Part shown: positions 35,142-44,107 of the stretch, piece after piece
Numbering within the stretch: position 1 is the stretch's first letter
Layout: each line of letters begins with the position of its first letter
Origin: Paludibacteraceae bacterium
GTDB lineage: Bacteria > Bacteroidota > Bacteroidia > Bacteroidales > Paludibacteraceae
Reading direction: 5' to 3'
NCBI GenBank assembly: GCA_017430235.1
Contig: JAFRNH010000048.1
Location: forward strand, 1 to 49,815
Length of the DNA stretch: 49,815 bases
The notes under the pieces: model-generated
What the model saw: only the letters and a program-made list of their open reading frames with translations
The model's database searches: none
Told to the model about the DNA's origin: nothing
Made by a program: the position numbers and the translations under genes

Positions 35142-35196
35142 TTTCTTTTAATTTTAATCGTTTACATTCTTTTTTTTAAATCAATCACCCAGTAGT

Positions 35197-35253
35197 TCGA
35201 CTCACGCCAAAGTCTGGATAATTTAGATACTAAACGTCTTCTCAAAGAGTCGA
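35197..35253 (-). ncRNA. Candidate structured leader upstream of rpsB
   Basis: Between rpsI and rpsB a 7-base stem, TCGACTC (35247-35253 on the minus strand) with GAGTCGA (35197-35203), closes a 43-base interior holding a hairpin TTTAG/CTAAA (35222-35226, 35230-35234) and a short CCA/TGG hairpin (35207-35217). Protein S2 represses its own operon through a leader in other phyla, so an autoregulatory role is plausible. This is inference from pairing in one sequence. Confidence 0.35.
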
Positions 35254-35282
35254 TATAATACAATATATAACTCCTCCAAGGA

Positions 35283-35669
35283 CTAACGTTTACTGAACTG
35301 GAATCTCTTTCTTGCTTTAGGACGACCTGGTTTCTTACGCTCAACCTCACGAGAGTCACGAGTTAAGAATCCTTCGCTCTTCAAAGCAGTCTTGTTCTCA
35401 GCATCAAACTTAACCAATGCACGTGCAATAGCCAATCTCAAAGCCTCAGCTTGTCCAGTGAAACCTCCACCATCCAAGTTAGCCTTTACATTGAATTTAT
35501 CTGCTGCGCTAAGTTGATTTAACGGTTGCTTTACAACATATTGCAAAATTCCTGAAGGAAAGTAAGTAGCTAAATCCTTGCCATTGATGGTGAATTCACC
35601 ATTTCCTTCGCTTAGGTATACGCGCGCAACTGCGGCCTTTCTTCTACCAATTGCATTTATTACTTCCAT
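35283..35669 (-). CDS. rpsI: 30S ribosomal protein S9
   Basis: A 128-residue protein, normal length, beginning VINAIGRRKAAVARVYL, with GGGFTGQAEALRLAIARAL and the basic end KKPGRPKARKRFQFSKR that reaches into the P site. It follows rplM by 4 bases. Confidence 0.96.
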   Translation of the reverse strand: MEVINAIGRRKAAVARVYLSEGNGEFTINGKDLATYFPSGILQYVVKQPLNQLSAADKFNVKANLDGGGFTGQAEALRLAIARALVKFDAENKTALKSEGFLTRDSREVERKKPGRPKARKRFQFSKR

Positions 35670-35673
35670 GTGC

Positions 35674-36129
35674 TTACTTAATTGAGTTTAAATCGAGTTG
35701 TTTTGGTTGTTGTGCTTCATGCTTGTGCTCGCTTCCTGCATACACATAAAGATTTCCTAGTATTGCACTGCCAAGACGGTTCTTAGGCAACATTCCCTTA
35801 ACCACTTTTCTTAGCAATTTTTCAGGACTCTTCTTCAACAATTCTCCTGGAGTATACTCTTTTTGTCCTCCTGGATAACCTGAAAACTTCAAATAAATAC
35901 GATCTGTAGCTTTCTTTCCTGTGATCTTAACTTTGTCTGCATTGATAATAATCACATTATCGCCACAATCTACATGAGGAGTAAAGTTTGGCTTGTACTT
36001 ACCTCTTAATAGCTTTGCAACCTTAGATCCTAAACGTCCTAATGGTTGATCTGTTGCATCAACAAGAACCCATTCCTTGTTCACTGTTGCCGCATTAGCT
36101 GAAATTGTTTTGTAACTTAAAGTATCCAC
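35674..36129 (-). CDS. rplM: 50S ribosomal protein L13
   Basis: A 151-residue protein with L13 marks: WVLVDATDQPLGRLGSKVAKLLRGKYKP, DNVIIINADKVKITGKK and VKGMLPKNRLG. First gene of the rplM-rpsI-rpsB-tsf operon. A -7 element TAATTTTG (complement of 36234-36241) lies 105 bases upstream. Confidence 0.96.
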   Translation of the reverse strand: MDTLSYKTISANAATVNKEWVLVDATDQPLGRLGSKVAKLLRGKYKPNFTPHVDCGDNVIIINADKVKITGKKATDRIYLKFSGYPGGQKEYTPGELLKKSPEKLLRKVVKGMLPKNRLGSAILGNLYVYAGSEHKHEAQQPKQLDLNSIK

Positions 36130-36233
36130 TTTAAACGTTTTTAATTAGTTAATTAATCTTTCACTTCGCCTTCCGACTTCGGGCAAGCCTTCCAGCATTT
36201 GACTTTTGACTATTTTGGATAATAAATCGGGCG

Positions 36234-36241
36234 CAAAATTA
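36234..36241 (-). promoter_or_regulatory. -7 element of the rplM operon
   Basis: The minus strand reads TAATTTTG; the leader would be about 100 bases, long enough for a regulatory structure, though none was evident. Confidence 0.4.
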
Positions 36242-36330
36242 CGACTTATTTTTTAAATAAAAAAATGTTTTTCATATCTCTTTGTCAAATACTTCTCTTT
36301 TTCTTCTTCTCGTTTTTCGTTTTTTTTACG

Positions 36331-36338
36331 TAAGTTTG
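36331..36338 (+). promoter_or_regulatory. -7 element of the FAH-family gene
   Basis: TAAGTTTG matches TAnnTTTG, 57 bases before the ATG at 36395. Confidence 0.45.
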
Positions 36339-36394
36339 CATCTTATGGCGACCACTACTTCTTAATCGCCAACATTATTTAACTCTAATTTGAT

Positions 36395-37006
36395 ATGAAA
36401 ATAATTGCTGTCGGCTGGAATTACGCGGAACATAATAGGGAATTAAACCGCATTAGCATCCCTGATCATCCTGTCATCTTTATGAAACCTGAAACGGCTC
36501 TTCTTAAAGATAACAAACCGTTTTTCCTCCCCGACTTCTCCAACAGAATTGAATACGAAACGGAAATAATCGTTAGAATCTCTAAAATGGGGAAAAACAT
36601 CTCCGCCAAATTCGCCGATCGTTACTACGATGCCATCGGATTGGGAATCGATTTCACCGCTAGAGATTTACAAAACGAGTTCAAATCAAAAGGTGCCCCT
36701 TGGGAAATTTGCAAAGGATTCGACAACTCCGCTCCTATCAGTGAGTTCTTGCCAAAAGAGAATTTCAACATTGACAACCTTTCGTTCTCTTTGAAACTAA
36801 ATGACACACTCGTTCAAAAAGGAAACACTCATGACATGATTTTCAAAGTGAATGAAATTATTGAATACATTAGTAAATTCTTCACCCTTAAAACAGGCGA
36901 CATCATTTTCACTGGCACTCCCGTGGGTGTCGGTCCCGTAAAAATCGGAGATCACCTCGAAGGATTTATCGAAAACAATAAAATGTTAGATTTTTACGTT
37001 TCTTAA
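36395..37006 (+). CDS. Fumarylacetoacetate hydrolase (FAH) family protein
   Basis: A 203-residue minimal FAH-fold enzyme: VGWNYAEHNREL, PVIFMKPETALL, RIEYETEIIVRI (E-x-E metal ligands), YYDAIGLGIDFTARDLQ, KGFDNSAPIS and GDIIFTGTPVGVGPVKIGD. Family members hydrolyse C-C bonds in acylpyruvates or decarboxylate oxaloacetate. The short length suits acylpyruvase/oxaloacetate decarboxylase types. It is 38 bases before the first porU and may share its transcript. Confidence 0.9.
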   Translation: MKIIAVGWNYAEHNRELNRISIPDHPVIFMKPETALLKDNKPFFLPDFSNRIEYETEIIVRISKMGKNISAKFADRYYDAIGLGIDFTARDLQNEFKSKGAPWEICKGFDNSAPISEFLPKENFNIDNLSFSLKLNDTLVQKGNTHDMIFKVNEIIEYISKFFTLKTGDIIFTGTPVGVGPVKIGDHLEGFIENNKMLDFYVS

Positions 37007-37044
37007 CTAAATTTAATATCGTTAAAAGTAAATTTGGTATTCTT

Positions 37045-40000
37045 ATGAGAAAAACTTTTTTATTCTGGATTATATTTATAGTAGGGCTTTTTCAAATCAC
37101 ACCTTCATTCTCCTACGACTTCAAATCTGAGTCTGTTCTTGCCTCCGGCAACTGGGTCAAAATCAGAGTGAAGGAGACAGGATTGTGCAAACTCACATAC
37201 GACCAACTAAAACAAATGGGATTCAAAAACCCAGCTGAAGTACGCATATTTGGATATGGTGGTAACGTTTTAAGCGAAACTGTTTCTGACAGCAGTAAAA
37301 TAGACGACTTAAACGAACTACCCATCTATCAAGGCAATAACTTCCTCCTGTTTTACGCTCGAGGTCCTAAAAACTGGTATCATAAAAAAAATTCGTTAAC
37401 CTACGAATACGATTATAGCATCAACACCTACTCCAACTACGGTTACTATTTTCTATCAGACAACGTAGGATCAAAAAGAAGAATAGCGACAAATGAAAGC
37501 CATATTTCTTTGTCGGACACCATGGACGTACACACCTACCAAGAGAGACAGATTTTAAAAAATGAAGAATTCAACTATGTCTCATCTGGTAAAGTTTGGT
37601 ACGGTGACAAATTTTACAACAACAGCTCCTTCTCCACGTCGTTCAACTTTCCAAACATCGACACCACTCAGGAGGCATCCATTTTAGCAAGAATTGCTAC
37701 AACATCCAAAGCAAAATCCACCATCAATTTATCATACGAGTTTGGAAACACATATCTTAACGAATCTGTTGAATACCCTATTTGCTCAGGCCATCTTGTT
37801 GCAAACGAAATCGCAAAATGGAAGTACGCAAAACCTTCTGGTTCTCGCATCTCCGTTTCTGCTACATTCAAAGGATATGACATTTCTGATTACGCATCCA
37901 TAGAACGCATCATTGCTTTGGCTTACCAATCATTGGATATGAAATCATCCAACACTCTCTTCTTCAGAAATCCATCTTGCAACGATGCAAACAAAAATTA
38001 CCGCTTTATATTGGATAATTGTCCTTCTGAAATTCAAATATGGGACATCACCAACCCTATAGAGCCTCAACAACTCGTAACAGAACGTACCGACAACAAA
38101 GTTTCATTTGTCAGCACCTTCGAAGGAACTCCTCATGAATATGTTGCTTTCAACACAAATAATCCAAAGACAATCTCCGCAGAATTTGTCTCCACTGTTG
38201 CCAATCAAAACTTGCACGCAGAGCAGCCTGTCGACCTTGTCATCATCACGCACCCTAATTTCATGTCTGGTGCCACCGAAATCGCTAATATTCACGAAGA
38301 ATACGACAATTTCAGCACGCTCATCACCACGCAAGAAAAAATTTACAATGAGTTTTCTTCTGGAACACCTGATGCAACGGCTATTCGATGGTTTATGAAG
38401 AAACTCTATCAAGAGAATGGAGAAAAGCCTTTCTTCCTTCTTTTAATTGGTGACGGATGTTTTGACAACAGAGGTATATTAACAAGCAGCGGAACAAAAG
38501 TCAACAATCTCATGATCACCTATCAGGGAGGAAGTTCAACCGAGGAATCTGCTTCGTATGTAACCGATGATTATTTCTGCTTCCTTTCCGACAAAAACTT
38601 ATCAAATGGGGATGCAAGAATGGGAATCTCCGTAGGTCGTATACCTTGCAACTCGGTAGATGGTCTTAACGCTGTTATCAAAAAAATAAAGAAACACATC
38701 GAGAATAAAGACTACGGAAAGTGGAAAAACAAAATTTTGTTATTGGCGGATGACAACGAAGCATCAAATGATTATAACAAATTCTGTCGCTACTCAGATG
38801 GCATTGCCAAAAAGGTCCAAGCCCACAACAACGCCATGGAAATAAAGAAAGTGTACCTCGATGCCTACACGAGGACAACAGGATCCAATGGTAGCCGTTA
38901 TTATGAGGTGGAGAACATCATCAAAGAGGAAATAGACAAAGGAATTATGTTCTTCAATTACATCGGACATAGTAGCAAAATTGGTTTCACTGCAGAACAT
39001 GTATTCACACAAAATCAAGCACGCTCCATTTATAACGACAGATGTGGATTCTGGTTCACCGCCAGTTGTGAATTTGCTCAATATGATGGTTTGGACATCT
39101 CCGGAGGAGAAGATCTTCTGCTTAATCCTAATGGAGGTGCACTCGTTCTGTTGAGTTCCGCCAGAGTAGCATACGACAACAAAAACGACAATCTAAATCA
39201 AGTGCTTTTCACAAAAATGTTCTTAAGAGACGAAGATGGATTGCCTTTACGCATTGGTGAAATCACTAGACTAGCCAAATACTCGTTGAACAATGATTCT
39301 AACAAATTAGCTTTCACCCTTTTCGGAGATCCTGCTCTACGTCTTTGCTATCCTAACAACAAAATATTGACAGACTCCATCGTAGAAATCAATGGCAATC
39401 CAACCGATACATTAAAAGCACTCTCCGAAATTACAGTGTATGGGCACATTGCAGACAACGACTCTGTCTTCTTGCCAGACTTTAATGGCACCCTATATGT
39501 TACCTTGTATGATAAAGAGGTGACACTCTATACCAAGGGAAATATCTATACGGACAAAGAACAAATCATCCAAAACAGACATCAGTATACTGATCGTCCT
39601 AACATTCTTTTCTCCGGACAAGTTGAAGTAACCAATGGAGAATTCTCATTCCTAATGAAAATTCCAAAAGATATTAACTACAGCTACGGAGAAGGTCGTC
39701 TCGCCTACTACGCATTCGATGAAGAAAAAGATTACGAAGCACAAGGTGCATACGAACAATTCCTTATCGGAGGCAGTTGCGATAACATTGACTACGAGAC
39801 AGACGGGCCTAGCGTCTCCCTCTACATAAACACGAAAGATTTTGTCTCTGGGGACAAGGTGAACTCATCGCCCGTATTCTACGCCAATTTGTTCGATGAA
39901 AGTGGTATCAACGCATCTGGATGCGGAATCGGTCACGACATCACACTGACACTGAATGGATCTAAGGAACCTATCATACTCAACAACTACTTCTCTTATT

Positions 40001-40452
40001 CCAAAGACAGCTACAAGAAGGGAAGCGTTGTTTATCAACTGACAAACTTAGAAAATGGCACGTATACACTGACATTCAAAGCTTGGGACTTGATGAACAA
40101 CTCCACGACCAAAAGCATTCAATTTGTTGTCGACAATGAAATGGATATCGAAGTGGAAGATCTGATTATCTACCCTAATCCTGCTAAGGATAACGTAACA
40201 TTGAAAGTTATTCATGACCAACCGCAAACCATCCAATCTTTCCGATTCATATTGTATGACATCAATGGAAGAATCGTATACAAGTCGGATGACATCACTT
40301 CTAAAAATGATGGACAATTCTCATGGACGTGGGATCTATGCGCACAGTCTGGAAGAAGAATTGATGCGGGAAGCTACATAGGAAGAGCTGAAATCAAAAT
40401 CAACGGTAAAGAATACGTGGGTAAATCGAAAAAACTAATCATTTTACCTTAG
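37045..40452 (+). CDS. porU: T9SS C-terminal signal peptidase PorU (copy 1)
   Basis: A 1135-residue protein with signal peptide (ends SFSY). The N-terminal part (residues 25-390) has WVKIRVKETGLCKLTYDQLKQMGF, usual for PorU. Residues about 395-770 are a gingipain-like C25 peptidase: VDLVIITHPNFM, LLLIGDGCFDNR, VGRIPC, FFNYIGHSSKIGF with H642 and FTASCEFAQYDG with C675, then GGEDLLLNPNGGALVLL. The end is a type A sorting domain (IIYPNPAKDNVTLKV, Y1043). PorU cuts off cargo sorting domains and attaches anionic LPS. A possible -7 box TAAATTTG (37029-37036) would give an almost leaderless mRNA; read-through from the FAH gene is the alternative. Confidence 0.92.
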   Translation: MRKTFLFWIIFIVGLFQITPSFSYDFKSESVLASGNWVKIRVKETGLCKLTYDQLKQMGFKNPAEVRIFGYGGNVLSETVSDSSKIDDLNELPIYQGNNFLLFYARGPKNWYHKKNSLTYEYDYSINTYSNYGYYFLSDNVGSKRRIATNESHISLSDTMDVHTYQERQILKNEEFNYVSSGKVWYGDKFYNNSSFSTSFNFPNIDTTQEASILARIATTSKAKSTINLSYEFGNTYLNESVEYPICSGHLVANEIAKWKYAKPSGSRISVSATFKGYDISDYASIERIIALAYQSLDMKSSNTLFFRNPSCNDANKNYRFILDNCPSEIQIWDITNPIEPQQLVTERTDNKVSFVSTFEGTPHEYVAFNTNNPKTISAEFVSTVANQNLHAEQPVDLVIITHPNFMSGATEIANIHEEYDNFSTLITTQEKIYNEFSSGTPDATAIRWFMKKLYQENGEKPFFLLLIGDGCFDNRGILTSSGTKVNNLMITYQGGSSTEESASYVTDDYFCFLSDKNLSNGDARMGISVGRIPCNSVDGLNAVIKKIKKHIENKDYGKWKNKILLLADDNEASNDYNKFCRYSDGIAKKVQAHNNAMEIKKVYLDAYTRTTGSNGSRYYEVENIIKEEIDKGIMFFNYIGHSSKIGFTAEHVFTQNQARSIYNDRCGFWFTASCEFAQYDGLDISGGEDLLLNPNGGALVLLSSARVAYDNKNDNLNQVLFTKMFLRDEDGLPLRIGEITRLAKYSLNNDSNKLAFTLFGDPALRLCYPNNKILTDSIVEINGNPTDTLKALSEITVYGHIADNDSVFLPDFNGTLYVTLYDKEVTLYTKGNIYTDKEQIIQNRHQYTDRPNILFSGQVEVTNGEFSFLMKIPKDINYSYGEGRLAYYAFDEEKDYEAQGAYEQFLIGGSCDNIDYETDGPSVSLYINTKDFVSGDKVNSSPVFYANLFDESGINASGCGIGHDITLTLNGSKEPIILNNYFSYSKDSYKKGSVVYQLTNLENGTYTLTFKAWDLMNNSTTKSIQFVVDNEMDIEVEDLIIYPNPAKDNVTLKVIHDQPQTIQSFRFILYDINGRIVYKSDDITSKNDGQFSWTWDLCAQSGRRIDAGSYIGRAEIKINGKEYVGKSKKLIILP

Positions 40453-40485
40453 TAAATCCATTTTAAGAAATTTTGAATTGGTTTT

Positions 40486-40515
40486 CGTAGAGACGCAATG
40501 CATTGCGTCTCTACG
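40486..40515. repeat. Palindromic repeat, copy 3 (GTAGAGACGC family)
   Basis: A perfect 30-base palindrome with arm CGTAGAGACGCAATG. Outer bases match copies at 7043-7070 and 7929-7954, but the core is AATGCATT instead of ACGTCCGT/ACGGCCGT, so both arms changed together. It lies 33 bases after the first porU and may end or stabilise its transcript. Confidence 0.85.
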
Positions 40516-40628
40516 GTGACCAACTGACAAACAGCAAGATAGCAGAAGAGATTTAGAACGTCAAATCTATGTAACCCACAAATTTATTAACGGTGAATAC
40601 TTAGGACTCACCTATAAATAGGTATTAC

Positions 40629-43600
40629 ATGAGAAACAATTGTTTTATTTATATCTTACTTATTGTGGGACTTTTACAAGTTTCTCCCTCATTCGCCTAC
40701 AATTTCACCTCACAATCCGTCCTTGCCTCTGGTCATTGGGTTAAAATCAGAGTGAAGGAGACGGGGCTATGCAAACTTTCCTATGAACAACTAAAACAGA
40801 TGGGATTCAAAAATCCAGCCGAAGTATGCATATTTGGCTATGGTGGTAACGTTTTAAGTGAAAACTTTCTCGATAGTAAAACGGACGATCTAAACGAACT
40901 ACCCGTCTATCAAGGCAACAATTTCTTTCTTTTTTACGCTCAAGGACCAAAAAACTGGTACTACAACGAAAATCCGAACGCCAACGAATACGACTATAGC
41001 ATCAACCCCTACTCCAACTATGGTTACTATTTTTTGTCAGACAATGTGGGATCCAAAAGAAGGATAACGAAGAAAGAGCACCAACATTCTTCTCCCGACA
41101 CTATAGACGTAGTCAGCTACCAAGAAAGACTGATTTACAAACATGAGGAATTCAACTACGTCTCATCTGGCACTGTTTGGTATGGAGACAAATTTTATAA
41201 CGATAGCACCTTCTCCACTTCGTTTCACTTTCCAAACATAGACACTACCCAAAACGCATCTATTTTAACTAGAATAGCGGCATCCTCCAATGTGAAATCA
41301 GTTGTCGATTTATCATACAACTTTGGTGGCACGAATCTTATTGATTCTATTACATATCCCAATCGCGCAAAGGATCTCGTTGCCAATGAAGATTCCCAAT
41401 GGAAGGTTTTAAAACCACAGGGATCTGATTTCCGCATTTCTGCCACATATAGAGGAACTAACTTTACCGACTACGCCTCCATAGAACGCATCGTCGTCTT
41501 GGCTTACCAATTATTGGACATGCAATCGACAAACACGCTCTATTTTAGAAACCCTTCCTGCAACATCCCCAACAAAACTTACCGCTACATATTGGACAAC
41601 ACTTCCTCAGAGACTCAAATTTGGGATATTTCCAACCCTATAGAGCCTAAACAAATGACAACAGAACGAAGTGGATCTAAACTTTCCTTTGTCGATACAT
41701 ACGCATCCACTCCATGCGAATATGTAGCTTTCAACATGGATAATCACAACTCTATCACTGCAGAATTTGTATCCTCTGTTACCAACCAAAACCTACATGC
41801 AGAGCAACCTGTCGACTTTGTCATCATCACTCACCCGAACTTCATGTCTGGCGCCATCGAAATTGCTAAGATTCATGAAGAAAACGACAATTTCAGCACT
41901 CTCATCACCACACAAGAAAAGATTTTCAATGAATTCTCATCCGGAACACCCGATGCTTCTGCTATTCGTTGGTTTATGAAAAAACTCTATCAAGAGAATG
42001 GAGAGAAACCCTTCTATCTTCTTTTGATTGGCGACGGTTGTTTTGATAACAGAGCCATTTTAGCAAATGAAAGAACGAGAATCAACAATTTCATCATCAC
42101 CTATCAAGGAGGAAGTAGTGTGGATGAATCCGCCACATACGTAACAGATGATTATTTCAGTTTCCTTTCCGATAATCAGTTGATAAACGAAGGTACGCCC
42201 ATAGACATTACCATTGGGCGCATACCATGTAGCACGATAGAAGAACTTAACGGCTACATTAAAAAGATAAAGAGACATATAGAAAATAAAAACTACGGGA
42301 AATGGAAAAATAAAATCTTGTTATTAGCCGACGATAATGAAACTAGCGTCGATTTTAAAAAATTCTTTCGGCATGCGGATAAGGTTGCAGATGTAATTCA
42401 TGAGCAAAACAATGCCATGGAAGTTAAAAAAATCTACTTTGATTCCTATATAAGGGCAACGGGGGGTAATGGTTACCGTTACCCTGAGGTAGAAGAAATC
42501 ATCAAAGAAGAGATTGACAACGGTGTTATGTTTTTTAACTACATTGGTCATAGTAGTAAGGTCGGATTCTCTGCCGAGCATGTCTTCACACAGAACCAAG
42601 CACACTCCATACGCAATGACAAGTGCGGTCTTTGGTTAGCCTTCAGTTGTGAATTTGCACGTTATGATGATTTGGACCGATCAGGAGGCGAAGATCTCCT
42701 ACTAAATCCGAATGGTGGCGCCCTCGCACTAATTGGCTATTCCAGACTTGCTTACGAAAATTTTTCGGAGAAGCTCAACATAAACTTTTATAAGAACATG
42801 TTTTTAAGAGACTCCGATGGTTTGCCTTTACGTATTGGTGAAATTAATCGGATGACGAAAAACGCGACCACAAAGAATAGCAACAAATTGAGATTAGTCT
42901 TACTAGGCGACCCCGCTCTGCGTCTTTTTTATCCGAGCGACAAAATCTTAACAGACTCTATCACTGAAATCACAGGAGAAAGAACAGATACCATACGAGC
43001 ATTGTCCGAAATCAAAGTATACGGACATATTGCTGACAAGAATTCTGTTTTCATGTCCGATTTCAATGGCACCATACATGTCACCCTATACGACAAAGAG
43101 ATGACGTGTTACACCAAAGGGAATATCAGCCCCGGTATAGCGTATAGCTCTCAATTCAAACACGAGTACAAAGATCGTCCCAATATTCTTTTCTCTGGCA
43201 TGACAGAAGTAACCAACGGAAAGTTTTCCATTCTTATGAAAATACCGAAAGACATCAACTACAGCTACGGAAAAGGTCGTCTCGTCTACTATGCATTCGA
43301 CGAAGAAAACGATTATGAAGCACAAGGAGCATACGAGGATTTCCTTGTCGGAGGCATTTGCGAGAACATTGATTACGAAACAGAAGGTCCAACCATTTCA
43401 CTCTACTTAAACACAAAGGATTTTGTTTCCGGAGACAAAGTAAATTCTTCACCCGTACTCTATGCCAATCTATTTGATGAAAGTGGTATCAACGCATCTG
43501 GGTGCGGAATCGGTCACGACATCACCCTGACACTGAATGGAGCTAAAGAGCCTATCATCCTCAACAACTACTTCTCTTATTACAAAGACAGTTACAAAGA

Positions 43601-44036
43601 AGGAAGTGTTGCTTATCAATTGACAAACTTAGAAAATGGCACGTACACACTCACAGTCAAAGCATGGGATTTGCAAAACAACTCCTCGACCAAGAGCATC
43701 CAGTTTGTTGTCGACGACAAACTGGAAATCGGGATAAAAGATTTGACCATCTATCCAAATCCAGCTACAGATAACGTAACTTTGAAGGTAAGTCATGACC
43801 AACCGCAAACCATCCAATCATTTCGATTCTTATTATACGACATCAATGGGAAAATCGTTTACAAGTCGGATGATATCACATCAAAAAACGATGGACAGAT
43901 ATCATGGACATGGGATTTATGTTCAGAATCTGGAAGAAGAATTGACGCAGGATGTTATATTGGAAGGGTCGAAATTAAGATTAACAACAAAAAATATGTG
44001 GGTAAATCGAAAAAAGTAATCATTTTACCACAATAA
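40629..44036 (+). CDS. porU: T9SS C-terminal signal peptidase PorU paralogue (copy 2)
   Basis: A 1135-residue protein of the same length and domain order as copy 1, with signal peptide (ends SFAY). Catalytic residues are kept: FFNYIGHSSKVGF with H641 and LAFSCEFARYDD with C674, as is the C-terminal sorting domain (TIYPNPATDNVTLKV). The central region differs much more from copy 1 than the last about 200 residues do. It lies 176 bases after copy 1, with a palindrome in between, and 71 bases before porV. Either copy could be the housekeeping PorU; this one is nearer porV, the usual arrangement. Confidence 0.9.
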   Translation: MRNNCFIYILLIVGLLQVSPSFAYNFTSQSVLASGHWVKIRVKETGLCKLSYEQLKQMGFKNPAEVCIFGYGGNVLSENFLDSKTDDLNELPVYQGNNFFLFYAQGPKNWYYNENPNANEYDYSINPYSNYGYYFLSDNVGSKRRITKKEHQHSSPDTIDVVSYQERLIYKHEEFNYVSSGTVWYGDKFYNDSTFSTSFHFPNIDTTQNASILTRIAASSNVKSVVDLSYNFGGTNLIDSITYPNRAKDLVANEDSQWKVLKPQGSDFRISATYRGTNFTDYASIERIVVLAYQLLDMQSTNTLYFRNPSCNIPNKTYRYILDNTSSETQIWDISNPIEPKQMTTERSGSKLSFVDTYASTPCEYVAFNMDNHNSITAEFVSSVTNQNLHAEQPVDFVIITHPNFMSGAIEIAKIHEENDNFSTLITTQEKIFNEFSSGTPDASAIRWFMKKLYQENGEKPFYLLLIGDGCFDNRAILANERTRINNFIITYQGGSSVDESATYVTDDYFSFLSDNQLINEGTPIDITIGRIPCSTIEELNGYIKKIKRHIENKNYGKWKNKILLLADDNETSVDFKKFFRHADKVADVIHEQNNAMEVKKIYFDSYIRATGGNGYRYPEVEEIIKEEIDNGVMFFNYIGHSSKVGFSAEHVFTQNQAHSIRNDKCGLWLAFSCEFARYDDLDRSGGEDLLLNPNGGALALIGYSRLAYENFSEKLNINFYKNMFLRDSDGLPLRIGEINRMTKNATTKNSNKLRLVLLGDPALRLFYPSDKILTDSITEITGERTDTIRALSEIKVYGHIADKNSVFMSDFNGTIHVTLYDKEMTCYTKGNISPGIAYSSQFKHEYKDRPNILFSGMTEVTNGKFSILMKIPKDINYSYGKGRLVYYAFDEENDYEAQGAYEDFLVGGICENIDYETEGPTISLYLNTKDFVSGDKVNSSPVLYANLFDESGINASGCGIGHDITLTLNGAKEPIILNNYFSYYKDSYKEGSVAYQLTNLENGTYTLTVKAWDLQNNSSTKSIQFVVDDKLEIGIKDLTIYPNPATDNVTLKVSHDQPQTIQSFRFLLYDINGKIVYKSDDITSKNDGQISWTWDLCSESGRRIDAGCYIGRVEIKINNKKYVGKSKKVIILPQ

Positions 44037-44040
44037 AAAC

Positions 44041-44072
44041 TTGTATAATTAGTTTTAGATTTAGTAAATTTG
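44041..44072 (+). promoter_or_regulatory. Promoter of porV
   Basis: TTG at 44041-44043 (CTTG in context), a 21-base spacer, then TAAATTTG at 44065-44072. The -7 box is perfect and the -33 box partial. porV begins at 44108, so it can be transcribed apart from porU. Confidence 0.55.
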
Positions 44073-44107
44073 CAGTCGTTCATCTTGCAAGAAATAAAAT
44101 ATAGATA

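Noticed and set aside
35162-35359. A 65-codon ORF spanning the rpsI end and the rpsI-rpsB gap
   Set aside because: It is largely another frame of rpsI, with no start signal or family match; the gap is better explained as leader RNA.
38104-43817. Antisense ORFs inside both porU genes
   Set aside because: Both strands' reading frames follow from the codon pattern of the duplicated gene; no family resemblance or start signals.
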